A DNA stretch of 64,000 nt from Paenibacillaceae bacterium (GTDB lineage Bacteria > Bacillota > Bacilli > Paenibacillales > Paenibacillaceae): positions 1 through 64,000 of the forward strand of contig REGQ01000024.1 of NCBI GenBank assembly GCA_004134985.1. Reading direction: 5' to 3'. Shown piece after piece: positions 26,867-35,634 of this stretch. A program made the position numbers and the translations under genes. Under the pieces are notes generated by a model that did not search any database, had not been told where the DNA came from, and saw only the letters and a program-made list of their open reading frames with translations. Position 1 is the stretch's first letter. Every line of letters begins with the position of its first letter.

Positions 26867-27459
26867 AAATAGATGCCACTCAGCCGCTTGAATATGGAAC
26901 AGAGGAAAATCGCTATCGCATATTTGGATTCTGGCTGTTCCTTGGAGCTGAAATTGCGCTCTTTTCAACATTGTTTACGGTCTACTTTGTGCTTGTGAAC
27001 CGCTATGCGAGCGGACCGAGCGGAGCGGAAATCTTTGAATTGACGCCCGTTCTGCTGGAGACATTTCTGCTTTTGACAAGCAGTTTTACGATCGGATTGG
27101 CGATTCACGCGATGCGCCTCGGGTTGAAAAAGCAGATGATGATCTTCATGATCATTACGCTGGTACTGGGTGCCGCATTCCTCGGCATTGAAATTTATGA
27201 ATTTTTCACTTATGTGCATGAAGGAGTCACACTGTCAACGAGCGCTTTCGCATCGAGTCTGTTCACCTTGCTTGGCACGCATGGCGCTCACGTTGCCTTT
27301 GGTCTGCTGTGGGGAATTGCGATTCTGATTCAACTTAAAAAGCATGGATTGGATCATTCCACGGCGAACAAGTCCTTTATTTTCTCGCTTTACTGGCACT
27401 TTCTGGACGTCGTGTGGATTTTCATCTTCAGCTTTGTATACCTGAAAGGACTGATGTGA
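26863..27459 (+). CDS. qoxC: Quinol oxidase subunit III (QoxC)
   Basis: The 198-residue five-helix membrane subunit begins MKIDATQPLEYGTEENRYRIFGFWLF and includes GAEIALFSTLFTVYF and LYWHFLDVVWIFIF, the conserved end of subunit III proteins. It is translationally coupled to qoxB through an ATGA overlap. Confidence 0.93.
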   Translation: MKIDATQPLEYGTEENRYRIFGFWLFLGAEIALFSTLFTVYFVLVNRYASGPSGAEIFELTPVLLETFLLLTSSFTIGLAIHAMRLGLKKQMMIFMIITLVLGAAFLGIEIYEFFTYVHEGVTLSTSAFASSLFTLLGTHGAHVAFGLLWGIAILIQLKKHGLDHSTANKSFIFSLYWHFLDVVWIFIFSFVYLKGLM

Positions 27460-27460
27460 C

Positions 27461-27748
27461 ATGATGAAGCAGCTGTTTCCTATTAAGCATGTAGCGGGCT
27501 ATATCTCATCGCTCGTCCTTTCAGCAGTAGCGCTCGTTGTGCTGCTGGATATGCCGGCACCTACGAAAATGGTCATTCTGCTCGTCACAGCCACGTTGCA
27601 GGCAGCCGTTCAACTGCTGCTGTTCATGCACGCCGGTGAAAGTGAAGATAAGAAATCCGTCTATATTAACATTGCCTTTGCATTGTTTGTAGGGTTGGTT
27701 ACGATCTTCGGCACGCTGTTCATCTTCGTTTGGGGCTGGTATGCGTAA
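27461..27748 (+). CDS. qoxD: Quinol oxidase subunit IV (QoxD)
   Basis: The 95-residue three-helix membrane protein closes the operon. HVAGYISSLVLSAVALVVLLD, LQAAVQLLLFMHAGE and the C-terminal FIFVWGWYA are typical of QoxD/CyoD, which assists assembly. It starts one base after the qoxC stop; ATG 27464 is an equally possible start. Confidence 0.92.
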   Translation: MMKQLFPIKHVAGYISSLVLSAVALVVLLDMPAPTKMVILLVTATLQAAVQLLLFMHAGESEDKKSVYINIAFALFVGLVTIFGTLFIFVWGWYA

Positions 27749-27843
27749 CGCTTTGTGTTGCGGATAAGCGTATTAGAGCCTAGCTCTAGCTACAGCTTGG
27801 CTCTAGCCTCACTCACAGGAAAGTCGGCGCAGCCGTCATGCAA

Positions 27844-27927
27844 CACCACATCGCGCGCTGGGGACTGCGCGTACTGCGATGTAGTGCTTTAACAGGAAAG
27901 CCTCCTTCTTATGAAGGGGGCTTTCCT
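27844..27927 (+). terminator. Two hairpins after the qox operon, the second terminator-like
   Basis: CACCACATCGC (27844-27854) pairs with GCGATGTAGTG (27876-27886) with one mismatch. A stronger 15-base stem follows (27894-27908 with 27913-27927, one G-U pair, four-base loop TTAT; left arm AGGAAAGCCTCCTTC). The downstream tail is only mildly T-rich. Confidence 0.65.
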
Positions 27928-27979
27928 CGCTTGTATTCCCCAATGAATAATTTACTTTTTATGGAAAATTATGATCTGA

Positions 27980-28109
27980 GCGGCCACACATTCCGCTATT
28001 TGCCCCAAAACATCCAAAACAGGATTTTCGCGGCCAGACGTTCCGCTATTGCTCCGAAAACCAGCCACCAAACCCGCTTTTTGCACAAATAGCGGATCTG
28101 GTGGCCGCC
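27980..28109. repeat. Three copies of a 27-base intergenic repeat
   Basis: Copies at 27980-28006 (+), 28030-28056 (+) and 28083-28109 (-) share the form GCGGCCA-N5-TCCGCTATTTG. The second and third face each other and could fold into one long hairpin. A shorter degenerate match (ACCGCTATTCG) is at 28173-28183. The 500 bases between this block and the response regulator hold no coding sequence. Confidence 0.65.
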
Positions 28110-28432
28110 AAACTTCAATTTTCCTCATTTTGAATGGAATAAGGGAACGTGTGTCCGCTTCCGCGCTTTCAAACCGCTATTCGTAATAATTTCTTTCGTT
28201 TTTCCCCCGTTTTTTTGTCACTATTGTTCGTTAAGATGAAAGGGCTACAGGGGGTTCGAAATGGATATCATGCTAACGACAGATGGCGGTCTTGCTGCCA
28301 GACATGTCGCGCCATCATGGAAATTTACCATTTTCCAAATATAATGTATGCTTTATACAAGTCGTTTCGATCCGAACGGAAGATGGCCCGTAAGCAGGCA
28401 AGAATGATAACAAGAAGTGAGCGTGGTAACCG

Positions 28433-29125
28433 ATGTTGAAATATAATGTGCTTGTTGTAGATGATGAATTGGAAATTCGGGAGGCTTTGTCCATCTATTT
28501 GAGGAACGAGGGGATTAATGTGTTCCTTGCGGCCAATGGTATGGAAGCTTTGGAAACGTTGGAAAGGGAGCAGGTTCATCTGATTATTATGGATGTCATG
28601 ATGCCCCAGATGGACGGAATCAAAGCAACCTATCAAATTCGCGAGCAGCGGGATATCCCTATCATTATGCTGTCAGCCAAGTCAGAGGATACCGACAAAA
28701 TATTGGGATTGAATCTGGGTGCAGACGATTATGTTACGAAGCCGTTCAACCCGTTGGAATTGATTGCAAGAGTCCGCTCGCAGCTGCGGCGGTATACAAC
28801 AATGGGGTCGCTACAACCTGATGAGGAGCAGATTCGCGTTCGCGGCCTCGTATTGGATAAGCGGATGAAAACCGTGCAGGCAGACGGGGAAGAGATTCGG
28901 CTGACCGCCACAGAGTTCAAAATTCTTGAGCTGCTAATGGAGCACAAGGGGCAAGTGTTTTCTATTGAGCAAATCTTTGACCGGGTGTGGAATGAGCCTC
29001 ATTACGGTTCAGATAACACCGTTGCCGTGCATGTCAGACGAATTCGTGAAAAAATTGAAATTAATCCGAAAGATCCTCAATATTTAAAGGTGGTGTGGGG
29101 TATTGGATATAAGATTGAAAAGTAG
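28433..29125 (+). CDS. OmpR/PhoB-family response regulator, VanR-like
   Basis: The 230-residue regulator has a receiver domain with acidic pair DD (10-11), phosphoacceptor Asp54 in IIMDVMMPQMDG and the conserved TKPF lysine, followed by a winged-helix DNA-binding domain (VSGQ-type region ending YLKVVWGIGYKIEK). The ribosome site is weak. Its 3' end overlaps the kinase gene by about 23 bases, so both are made together. The target genes are unknown; the adjacent qox operon is one possibility. Confidence 0.9.
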   Translation: MLKYNVLVVDDELEIREALSIYLRNEGINVFLAANGMEALETLEREQVHLIIMDVMMPQMDGIKATYQIREQRDIPIIMLSAKSEDTDKILGLNLGADDYVTKPFNPLELIARVRSQLRRYTTMGSLQPDEEQIRVRGLVLDKRMKTVQADGEEIRLTATEFKILELLMEHKGQVFSIEQIFDRVWNEPHYGSDNTVAVHVRRIREKIEINPKDPQYLKVVWGIGYKIEK

Positions 29126-30653
29126 GACGGTTGCGGCTATCGCCCTGGTGGCAACGTTGTTCTTGATATGCTTGCTGTTTATGGTACTCATCGATCAATT
29201 GATCAATACGTACTACTTTTCCTATATGATGGAAAAAATCTTCGTTACATTCGCAATAGGCGCTGGTAGTTGTGCGGTAGGGATTGTGCTGCCTAAGGTG
29301 CCGGCATTTAAACCAATGCTGAATCCTCGTTTTTTGGAGCCCGTTCGCAAAGGATTCAACCGCTTGCCGATTGACATTCGCATCATTATTTTTATTATTT
29401 GCGTTACAGCTTTTGGCTTCCTTTTTGTATTATGTGCCCAAGTGCCTTATGGGATTTTCTTATTTAGCATATATTTTATTTTGAATCTTGCGGCTATGGT
29501 CGCTTCCCTCTATGTGGCACAGGCTGTTGGCAGATGGGGACATACGCTGTTTAAGGATCAGGCCAGGCTGCACGAGCAGTGGGAAAACAGTTATGCGATA
29601 ACGGTATATAAGGGGTTAGCGACCGGAAGAACCGGGATGGGTGCACTGTTATTAGGAATTACTACCGCTATAGCGGGAATCGGGGTTTGGCATTTAGTCC
29701 ATCTGTCCATTTACACAGGGTGGACAACTGCCATCATTGCTTATTTGGTTCTCTATCTATTGCTCGTTGTACCTTATGTGATGAAAAACGTGTACGCCTA
29801 CCACCAGCTAGTCAGGGGAGCAGAACAAATCGCCGGAGGCGATTTACGGGCTGTTATCAAAGGGAACGAACACAGCTTGTTCAGTGGATTGGCGCTCCAT
29901 GTTAACAATATGAGGCAGGGGTACAGCATCATGTTGGAAAACAAAATTAAAAGCGAGCGTCTAAAGTCGGAACTGATCACGAACGTCTCACATGATCTCA
30001 AAACGCCGTTGACATCAATCATCAACTATGTTGATTTAATCAAACAAGAAGGACCCTACGCTGAACAAGTGAATCACTATGTGGAGGTGCTGGAAAGGAA
30101 AGCGCAGCGACTGAATGTTTTAATCGAAGATTTGTTTGAAGCTTCCAGGATGGCCAGCGGCGCAATCGAACTCGACATTCAGGAAGTTGACGTAGCCGCT
30201 TTGTTGACGCAAGCCATGGCAGAATTCAGCGACCAATTCGAGCAGTCATCGCTGACCATGCGGGTGAAACTGGAGAAGCCGCACATCTATGCGCAACTGG
30301 ATGGGCGAAAAACTTGGCGTGTCTTTGAAAATTTGATCAGCAACGCGTACAAATATTCGCTTCCCCAATCGCGCGTATACATTGTATTGAATGAAGGGGA
30401 ACATGACGTTTTTTTTCATATTCAAAATACATCGCAGTACGAGATCGAACACGACGCAAATGAACTGTTCGAACGATTCAAGCGGGCCGACTTGTCCCGG
30501 CATACAGAAGGCTCTGGACTTGGACTTGCCATTGCCAAGAGCATTGTCGAGTTGCAAGGGGGCGAAATCGCTATTGAGGTGAGCGGCGATCAGTTCAATG
30601 TGCGCATCCAATTGCCGAAAGGGACGGGCAGCAGCTCCATTCGCAAGGAATAG
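29103..30653 (+). CDS. Membrane sensor histidine kinase, VanS-like
   Basis: The 516-residue kinase has an unusually large membrane part with about six hydrophobic helices in the first 230 residues, a short HAMP-like linker, the H-box NVSHDLKTPLTSIINY with His297, the N-box NLISNAYKYS and the G-box EGSGLGLAIAKSIVELQGG. There is almost no extracellular domain, so it probably senses a signal in or at the membrane. The start is TTG 29103 or TTG 29115, inside the regulator gene. It pairs with 28433-29125. Confidence 0.88.
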   Translation: MDIRLKSRTVAAIALVATLFLICLLFMVLIDQLINTYYFSYMMEKIFVTFAIGAGSCAVGIVLPKVPAFKPMLNPRFLEPVRKGFNRLPIDIRIIIFIICVTAFGFLFVLCAQVPYGIFLFSIYFILNLAAMVASLYVAQAVGRWGHTLFKDQARLHEQWENSYAITVYKGLATGRTGMGALLLGITTAIAGIGVWHLVHLSIYTGWTTAIIAYLVLYLLLVVPYVMKNVYAYHQLVRGAEQIAGGDLRAVIKGNEHSLFSGLALHVNNMRQGYSIMLENKIKSERLKSELITNVSHDLKTPLTSIINYVDLIKQEGPYAEQVNHYVEVLERKAQRLNVLIEDLFEASRMASGAIELDIQEVDVAALLTQAMAEFSDQFEQSSLTMRVKLEKPHIYAQLDGRKTWRVFENLISNAYKYSLPQSRVYIVLNEGEHDVFFHIQNTSQYEIEHDANELFERFKRADLSRHTEGSGLGLAIAKSIVELQGGEIAIEVSGDQFNVRIQLPKGTGSSSIRKE

Positions 30654-30715
30654 CAAAAATGCGCAGGTTCATTTCCAATCGTTGCTATTGGTTGCGCTCG
30701 CACATCAATCGTGCC

Positions 30716-31402
30716 CTAGTCGTTAAGTAACAGCGCGGCTGTTAATTTTCTTACAAGCTGATCCGCTTGCCGCGTCGTTTCCGGCAAACGATATTGTGGA
30801 GCGAGTTGAAGAATCCATTCACAAGCTGATGGTAACGAAATGCGATGTCCGATTGACACGAAAATCGGTTTCACATTGTCCTGTGTCCTTAGTGCTGCCC
30901 CAATGACTTCGCCGTTGTCAATTAATGGGGAGGAGGCACCTCTATTTGAAGCGGGATCGGTGAATTCACCCAGCAGCCTGGTTTTTCCACAACCAATTGC
31001 CGGAACGTCGAATAGTACCCCCAAATGACTCGCCAGTCCAAACCTTCTGGGGTGGGCAATCCCCTGGCCGTCACAGACAACTAACTGAGGTGAAGTCTTT
31101 AATTGCTTGAATGCCTTAATGACAGGAGGCAGCTCCCTGAATGAAAACAGCCCGGGAACATAAGGGAAATGACCGGTGTCTTCTACCACGGCGGATTCTA
31201 TTATTCGCAGCGTACTTGTTTCCAAAATAACAACGGCTGCAATTAATTTGTCACTTTTCTCACGATACGCAACATCCACTCCGGCGACATAACGGATTGC
31301 CGCAAACTGATCTTCTTTGATCACTTTTAAAGCCAGCTCCTGCTGTAGATTGATTGCGTCCAACTCGCTTATATTCCATTGATGGTTTATGATCGGTTCC
31401 AT
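30716..31402 (-). CDS. nfi: Endonuclease V (deoxyinosine 3'-endonuclease)
   Basis: The 228-residue DNA-repair nuclease cleaves near deoxyinosine. Catalytic acids are visible in AGVDVAY, in the wedge PYVPGLFSFRE and in VCDGQGIAHPRRFG, and GVLFDVPAIGCGKT follows. GGGAGG lies 8 bases before the ATG. It is a single gene converging with the sensor kinase. Confidence 0.93.
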   Translation of the reverse strand: MEPIINHQWNISELDAINLQQELALKVIKEDQFAAIRYVAGVDVAYREKSDKLIAAVVILETSTLRIIESAVVEDTGHFPYVPGLFSFRELPPVIKAFKQLKTSPQLVVCDGQGIAHPRRFGLASHLGVLFDVPAIGCGKTRLLGEFTDPASNRGASSPLIDNGEVIGAALRTQDNVKPIFVSIGHRISLPSACEWILQLAPQYRLPETTRQADQLVRKLTAALLLND

Positions 31403-31501
31403 CTGCTGACCTCCCCAATTTATACAAGTTCCAAGGAATTACCATAGTATAACATTGCCGGGTACGCAATAGAAAAGGATTTTGAGCTGCAAGCCGCACA
31501 G

Positions 31502-31654
31502 CGGCGACGACACAGTCTGGAGCCGGGGAAGCCATTGTGGCCGAGAACACCGGCGACGACAGAGCCTGGAGCCGGGAGAGCCAATGCCGCCGAGAACACC
31601 GAGAACACCGGGAACGCCGAGAACGTGGAGAACGCGGAGAACGCGGGGGACGAC
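31502..31654. repeat. Compound minisatellite: two 49-bp units and seven 9-bp units
   Basis: Two 49-base copies start CGGCGACGACA at 31502 and 31551 and are followed without a break by seven 9-base units from 31592 (GAGAACACC, GAGAACACC, GGGAACGCC, GAGAACGTG, GAGAACGCG, GAGAACGCG, GGGGACGAC). The last unit resembles the start of the 49-base repeat. It lies between endonuclease V and a YjbR-family gene and keeps several frames open on both strands; none looks like a real protein. Confidence 0.8.
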
Positions 31655-31764
31655 ACTCCTCCTCGCCTAACATCAATGAAATGTACCTGCTCGTCAATTG
31701 ATGGCTGATGTGCTATCGTGGAGACAGAGTGTACATCCAAAGCGATGAAGGCGGGGAACACAGC

Positions 31765-32121
31765 ATGCAAAATGTACAGGAACTGGAGCGCTACTGTCTG
31801 ACGTTTGCCGGTGCGGTAACCGATTATCCATTCGGGCATGAGCCGGTAGTAATGAAGGTGAGCGGCAAAATGTTTGCGCTGCTTGGTGTAAATGACGAGG
31901 TGGCTAACCTGTCGCTAAAATGCGACCCGTTTATGGGGGAGCTGCTGCGCATGCAGTATGAGGCGGTGAAGCCAGGCTATCATTTAAATAAGCGGCACTG
32001 GATTACCGTCACGATTGACGGGACGGTACCCGAGGATGAGCTGAAGAAGCTCATCGGTGAGTCATATGAGCTGGTTGTAAGCAAGCTGACCAAGGCGCAA
32101 AGGGCAAGTCTGAGCCAGTAA
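31765..32121 (+). CDS. MmcQ/YjbR-family protein
   Basis: The 118-residue small alpha/beta protein has the family pattern YCLTFAGAVTDYPFGHEPVVMKVSGKMFALL and NKRHWITVTIDG. These proteins have a double-wing fold related to DNA-binding domains, but their cellular role is not settled. ATG 31765 follows GGCGGGGAA; the frame is open further upstream without a site. Confidence 0.85.
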   Translation: MQNVQELERYCLTFAGAVTDYPFGHEPVVMKVSGKMFALLGVNDEVANLSLKCDPFMGELLRMQYEAVKPGYHLNKRHWITVTIDGTVPEDELKKLIGESYELVVSKLTKAQRASLSQ

Positions 32122-32191
32122 TAGAACAAGATTGTACCTGGCCGAGGGCGGTCGGAGGAAGCTTTGGCAATTATCAATGGCAATGAAGAGA

Positions 32192-32229
32192 GAAACACCC
32201 CTTCTGCAACCTTGCAGAAGGGGTGTTTC
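32192..32229. terminator. Bidirectional terminator between convergent genes
   Basis: A perfect 18-base stem (32192-32209 with 32212-32229) surrounds a minimal two-base centre; the left arm starts GAAACACCCC and the right ends GGGGTGTTTC. It serves the YjbR-like gene on one strand and the beta-helix gene on the other. Confidence 0.8.
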
Positions 32230-32270
32230 GTGTCAGGTTGCCGACTGGTTGCGAGGCCAATCATCAGACA

Positions 32271-35141
32271 TTAATTTTTACTGGAGAGCTTTCTCCGGTA
32301 AAGAAGGACTGCCGCTGTGACGGCGGCTATCGCTGCCAGAATTACAATCGTTATTGTCATAATAGGACTGCCGCCGCCTGCCGGCTCATTGCCCGTATTG
32401 GCAGCTTCAGGCTCGCCAGCTTCAGAAATCGTGTCTACAGCGGGATCGCTTTGCTCCTCTTTAACCTCAGACGAGCTTGCCGCTGCATTGCGGCTTGAAG
32501 CGGGAGCGACAATCGGGATATTCCCCAAAATGTTCGACCAGCTCGCCGTATTGCGAAAATTGATGGACGTAGGTGTGAGAATGGAAGATTGCACACGCAA
32601 TTGTCCTTCCTTGCCGCTGTTGAGCAATGCTTTGGAGGTGGCGACTACTGATGTATCCATATTAAGTTTTCCGTTATCCAGCTTCGCGAACCCCAGCTCG
32701 CCCGCATTGGCGATGTTGGCCAGTTGAAAGTGCAATGTTCCATTGTCCAGTTCCATACCGTACTTGGGCGATCCCCAGATGTCGACGCTGAAAAATGTCG
32801 ACTCCGCTGTGAAATCGGAACTCGTCTCCAGGTAACGTGTTTCTTCGCTGGAACCAATCGATACAAGCTGGGTATTGATAAAGTCGAAACCTTGATCGCC
32901 GAGCGCTTCGAAAACCATCGTTTTGGTCGAGCCGTCAATGCCCAGCCCCAGACTTCTCCCAGAAGGGCCAGAGCCATTCTCAGACGTCAGCACCATCCCT
33001 TTGTAGGAGCCAAAATGAAAGTTGTTGTACAAAATCTGATTATGAACGTCGGCAAGAATCATGAAATCCAGTGTACTTGCTACATAATCGTAGATAAATC
33101 CGCTGTCTCCTTCAGGCGAATTCTGCCAGCTGCCGAATTTGGACTCATTACCAGCTGCGAAGACAATGGTATTAAACTGGAGATTGGAAATCCGGCCATC
33201 CGTCGTTCCGCCGCCGACCTTGATCGCATTGCGGAATGCATGCCCGGCCAGAAAATCGACATCGTGGCGATCAGCCTGATGCGTAAACAAATCGATGCCG
33301 TTATATACGGCGCGCATACCGATATTAACGAGATACACATCGCTGCCTGTCGCCTGAATCAGATACGGGTAGGGAGCGATATTCGAAATGTCTGTCTTGG
33401 CGACCTGCTCCGGATAGTTGAAGACAAGTCCGCGAATGCCGCTATTCGGTGACAGCTTCATGAAGGGGTCACCCGATTCATTGCCTCGATCAGCGTAGAC
33501 GTCAATCGTGCTTCCCGGACCCATAGGCACAGTGCCGTTATCAACAGCTCCCTTCAGCTCAACGCCAGAGGGCACATTCAGATTGCCAAGCACTTTATAG
33601 GTGCCCGGAGGGAGGAATACGACCCCGCCGCCGTCAGCCGCCGCTTGATCCAGCGCGCTCTGAATAGCAGAAGTATTGTCGGTTGTACCGTCATTTTTAG
33701 CATGGAAGGGCGCTTTGGTGACGACATACAACGCCTCGCGGGCAGGCTTATGTGTTTGAACGGCAATTTCAGGGAACTCAGGCACCTTCTTAACTTGTGT
33801 CGGCGTATGATCGATAATTGTGATGTACTTGGAGTTGTTATCAATCTGAGCCTCTTCCTTGAAGCGATTGCCAATGATATTAGCCCGCGCCTCCTCATCG
33901 ATAATGACTTGGGGGGCGGCATTATTGAAGTCAGAGTCGGAGACGACGAACGCTCCGCCTTGAATATTCACTTCGCCATTATTGATTTTACACTGCTGCA
34001 TGAGAATTTTGCTATTTGGCGACACCGCCGCCAATATAGCTGTTGTCGCTGCATCGATATCACATCCGCTCAGCTGCACTACACCTGTGTTGTCAGCGTC
34101 GATGGCAATTCCTGTTTCACTCTTCTCCACACGAACATTCGTAAACATAATGCCGACGTCGTTCAGTGCTGCAATTTTAACCCCGGTCTTGCAGTTGATG
34201 AAGTGAAGGCCGTAATTGTGGCCGTTGGGGGTGGAATCCCCCGAAGCGACAGAGGTTGCCGCAAGGAAGCCGACATTATAGCCCTCAATTGTAATAAATC
34301 CCGTATAGGACCAGTCGTTGCGCCGCATCACAATACCTGTACCGTTCTCATAAATCCATTTCTCATAGGCGCTGCCTGGCGCAGGTGAATTCGGCAGCCC
34401 GGAGCCAGCCCAATAAGCGGGGGAGAAATCTACCCAGTCCACTCTGCCTACGTCGGCGATATTGTCGATTTCAATGCCGCGGGAGAGCGGTGTTCCGTAG
34501 ATCCCGTTAATGACGGGGGCGGCCCCTCCGTTTTCTCTGGAGAAGATTACGCCGCTGTAGGCATTGACCAGCGTAATATTTTTCGTATTGGCGAAGTCAT
34601 TGCCCCAATAACCCGGTTTGCCGAGCAGGATCGCCGGCGAGTATGGCGTAATATCATCCGGCAGTTGCTCGGGATACCAAATCGCAAGATCGCGCACCCC
34701 GGACGATGGTAACATCGTTATTAAAGGCGCTGCTTCCTCATCACCTCTCCCGGTATAAGCCATCAGAATGGTTCCCTTAATGGGCTCGCCCTTGACAGGC
34801 TTGCTCCATTCCCCGCGAATCGTCACCCCTTTGGGCACTTCCAGATTTCCACGAATGACATATTGACCCTCGGGCACGAACAGCGTGCCACCGCCAAGTC
34901 GGCCAAGCGCGTCCAGCAGCTGCTGGAAAATCCCCGTTACATCTGTCACCCCATCGCCTGTGGCGCCGAAATCATGAACCGAATAAGCGGCTACGAACGT
35001 GTCCGTCGTCTCGTAGTTTGGCGTAATTAGCTGCCAATTTGGCTGAGCATCCGCAGCTGAAGCGGGTCTCCATTCTGCCAGCGTGACATTTGAGAGTACC
35101 ACCAGACAGATCAGCGCATATCTGATTAATTTCTTGTACAC
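32271..35141 (-). CDS. Surface-anchored double right-handed beta-helix (pectate-lyase-3-like) protein
   Basis: The 956-residue secreted protein has a signal peptide ending ASA (about residue 29) and two pectate-lyase-superfamily modules. They begin at VHDFGATGDGVTDVTG (about 55-70) and FHAKNDGTTDNTSAIQSALD (about 474-493); each contains a GGGxxFxPxGxYxxxGNLxVPxGVxxxG stretch. A Pro/Glu/Gly-rich linker and a C-terminal helix (MTITIVILAAIAAVTAAVLL) with a Lys/Arg tail anchor it without an LPXTG signal. The start is GTG 35141 with GGGGAGGAAG upstream. It likely binds or cleaves a polysaccharide, but no catalytic residues could be assigned. Confidence 0.82.
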   Translation of the reverse strand: MYKKLIRYALICLVVLSNVTLAEWRPASAADAQPNWQLITPNYETTDTFVAAYSVHDFGATGDGVTDVTGIFQQLLDALGRLGGGTLFVPEGQYVIRGNLEVPKGVTIRGEWSKPVKGEPIKGTILMAYTGRGDEEAAPLITMLPSSGVRDLAIWYPEQLPDDITPYSPAILLGKPGYWGNDFANTKNITLVNAYSGVIFSRENGGAAPVINGIYGTPLSRGIEIDNIADVGRVDWVDFSPAYWAGSGLPNSPAPGSAYEKWIYENGTGIVMRRNDWSYTGFITIEGYNVGFLAATSVASGDSTPNGHNYGLHFINCKTGVKIAALNDVGIMFTNVRVEKSETGIAIDADNTGVVQLSGCDIDAATTAILAAVSPNSKILMQQCKINNGEVNIQGGAFVVSDSDFNNAAPQVIIDEEARANIIGNRFKEEAQIDNNSKYITIIDHTPTQVKKVPEFPEIAVQTHKPAREALYVVTKAPFHAKNDGTTDNTSAIQSALDQAAADGGGVVFLPPGTYKVLGNLNVPSGVELKGAVDNGTVPMGPGSTIDVYADRGNESGDPFMKLSPNSGIRGLVFNYPEQVAKTDISNIAPYPYLIQATGSDVYLVNIGMRAVYNGIDLFTHQADRHDVDFLAGHAFRNAIKVGGGTTDGRISNLQFNTIVFAAGNESKFGSWQNSPEGDSGFIYDYVASTLDFMILADVHNQILYNNFHFGSYKGMVLTSENGSGPSGRSLGLGIDGSTKTMVFEALGDQGFDFINTQLVSIGSSEETRYLETSSDFTAESTFFSVDIWGSPKYGMELDNGTLHFQLANIANAGELGFAKLDNGKLNMDTSVVATSKALLNSGKEGQLRVQSSILTPTSINFRNTASWSNILGNIPIVAPASSRNAAASSSEVKEEQSDPAVDTISEAGEPEAANTGNEPAGGGSPIMTITIVILAAIAAVTAAVLLYRRKLSSKN

Positions 35142-35634
35142 TCGCTTCCTCCCCCTGTATACGTTAAATTTTTTTATTTATTCAGCCCCCCAATTATAGG
35201 TGAATTTGCCAAGCAGCCACATGGGGCGAATATAAAGTTTCCAACGCGATCTTGGCTTATTTGCCGTGAGAGCAGCCTTTTTACGTTCTGCTTGCCAGCA
35301 TTGTTGCTTCATGGGTGAAAGAGAGGTTTTTCCAGCATGAAACGGGTGGAGGACAGGCGATTTAACACGATAGGAGTGGGGATATTTTGTTTTCCTTTAA
35401 TTGGAAAGTGGGTACTAGCATTTCATCCGCTAGCTTCATATTAAAGATGATACTTTTACCGTCGATGAAAAATGCTATTTTTGTCCGTTGCACTGTTCGC
35501 AGCACCGTCCGCAAGATTTGACAGCATACGAGGAAAGTTCCGGTTTTTTTCAAAAACCAGCTTTGCGTTTCGACCCGCTTTCAAGTATGATATAAAGAAT
35601 AGTCATTTTTGAGTAAAAGGAGCGCAATATCGCA
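35142..35634. other. Intergenic region between the beta-helix gene and the aldolase-like gene
   Basis: Mostly A/T-rich. A short hairpin GGTTTTT/AAAAACC lies at 35542-35558 and TATGATATAAAG at 35586-35597 may carry a -10 element. No convincing gene or complete promoter was found. Confidence 0.4.

Noticed and set aside
31420-31839. Open frames rich in Phe/Ser or Arg/Ser on the minus strand across the minisatellite
   Set aside because: They follow the 9-bp periodicity of the repeat and have no start site or conserved features.
35362-35553. 63-residue minus-strand frame upstream of the aldolase-like gene
   Set aside because: Reads somewhat protein-like in its second half but has a TTG start, no ribosome site and no recognised family.
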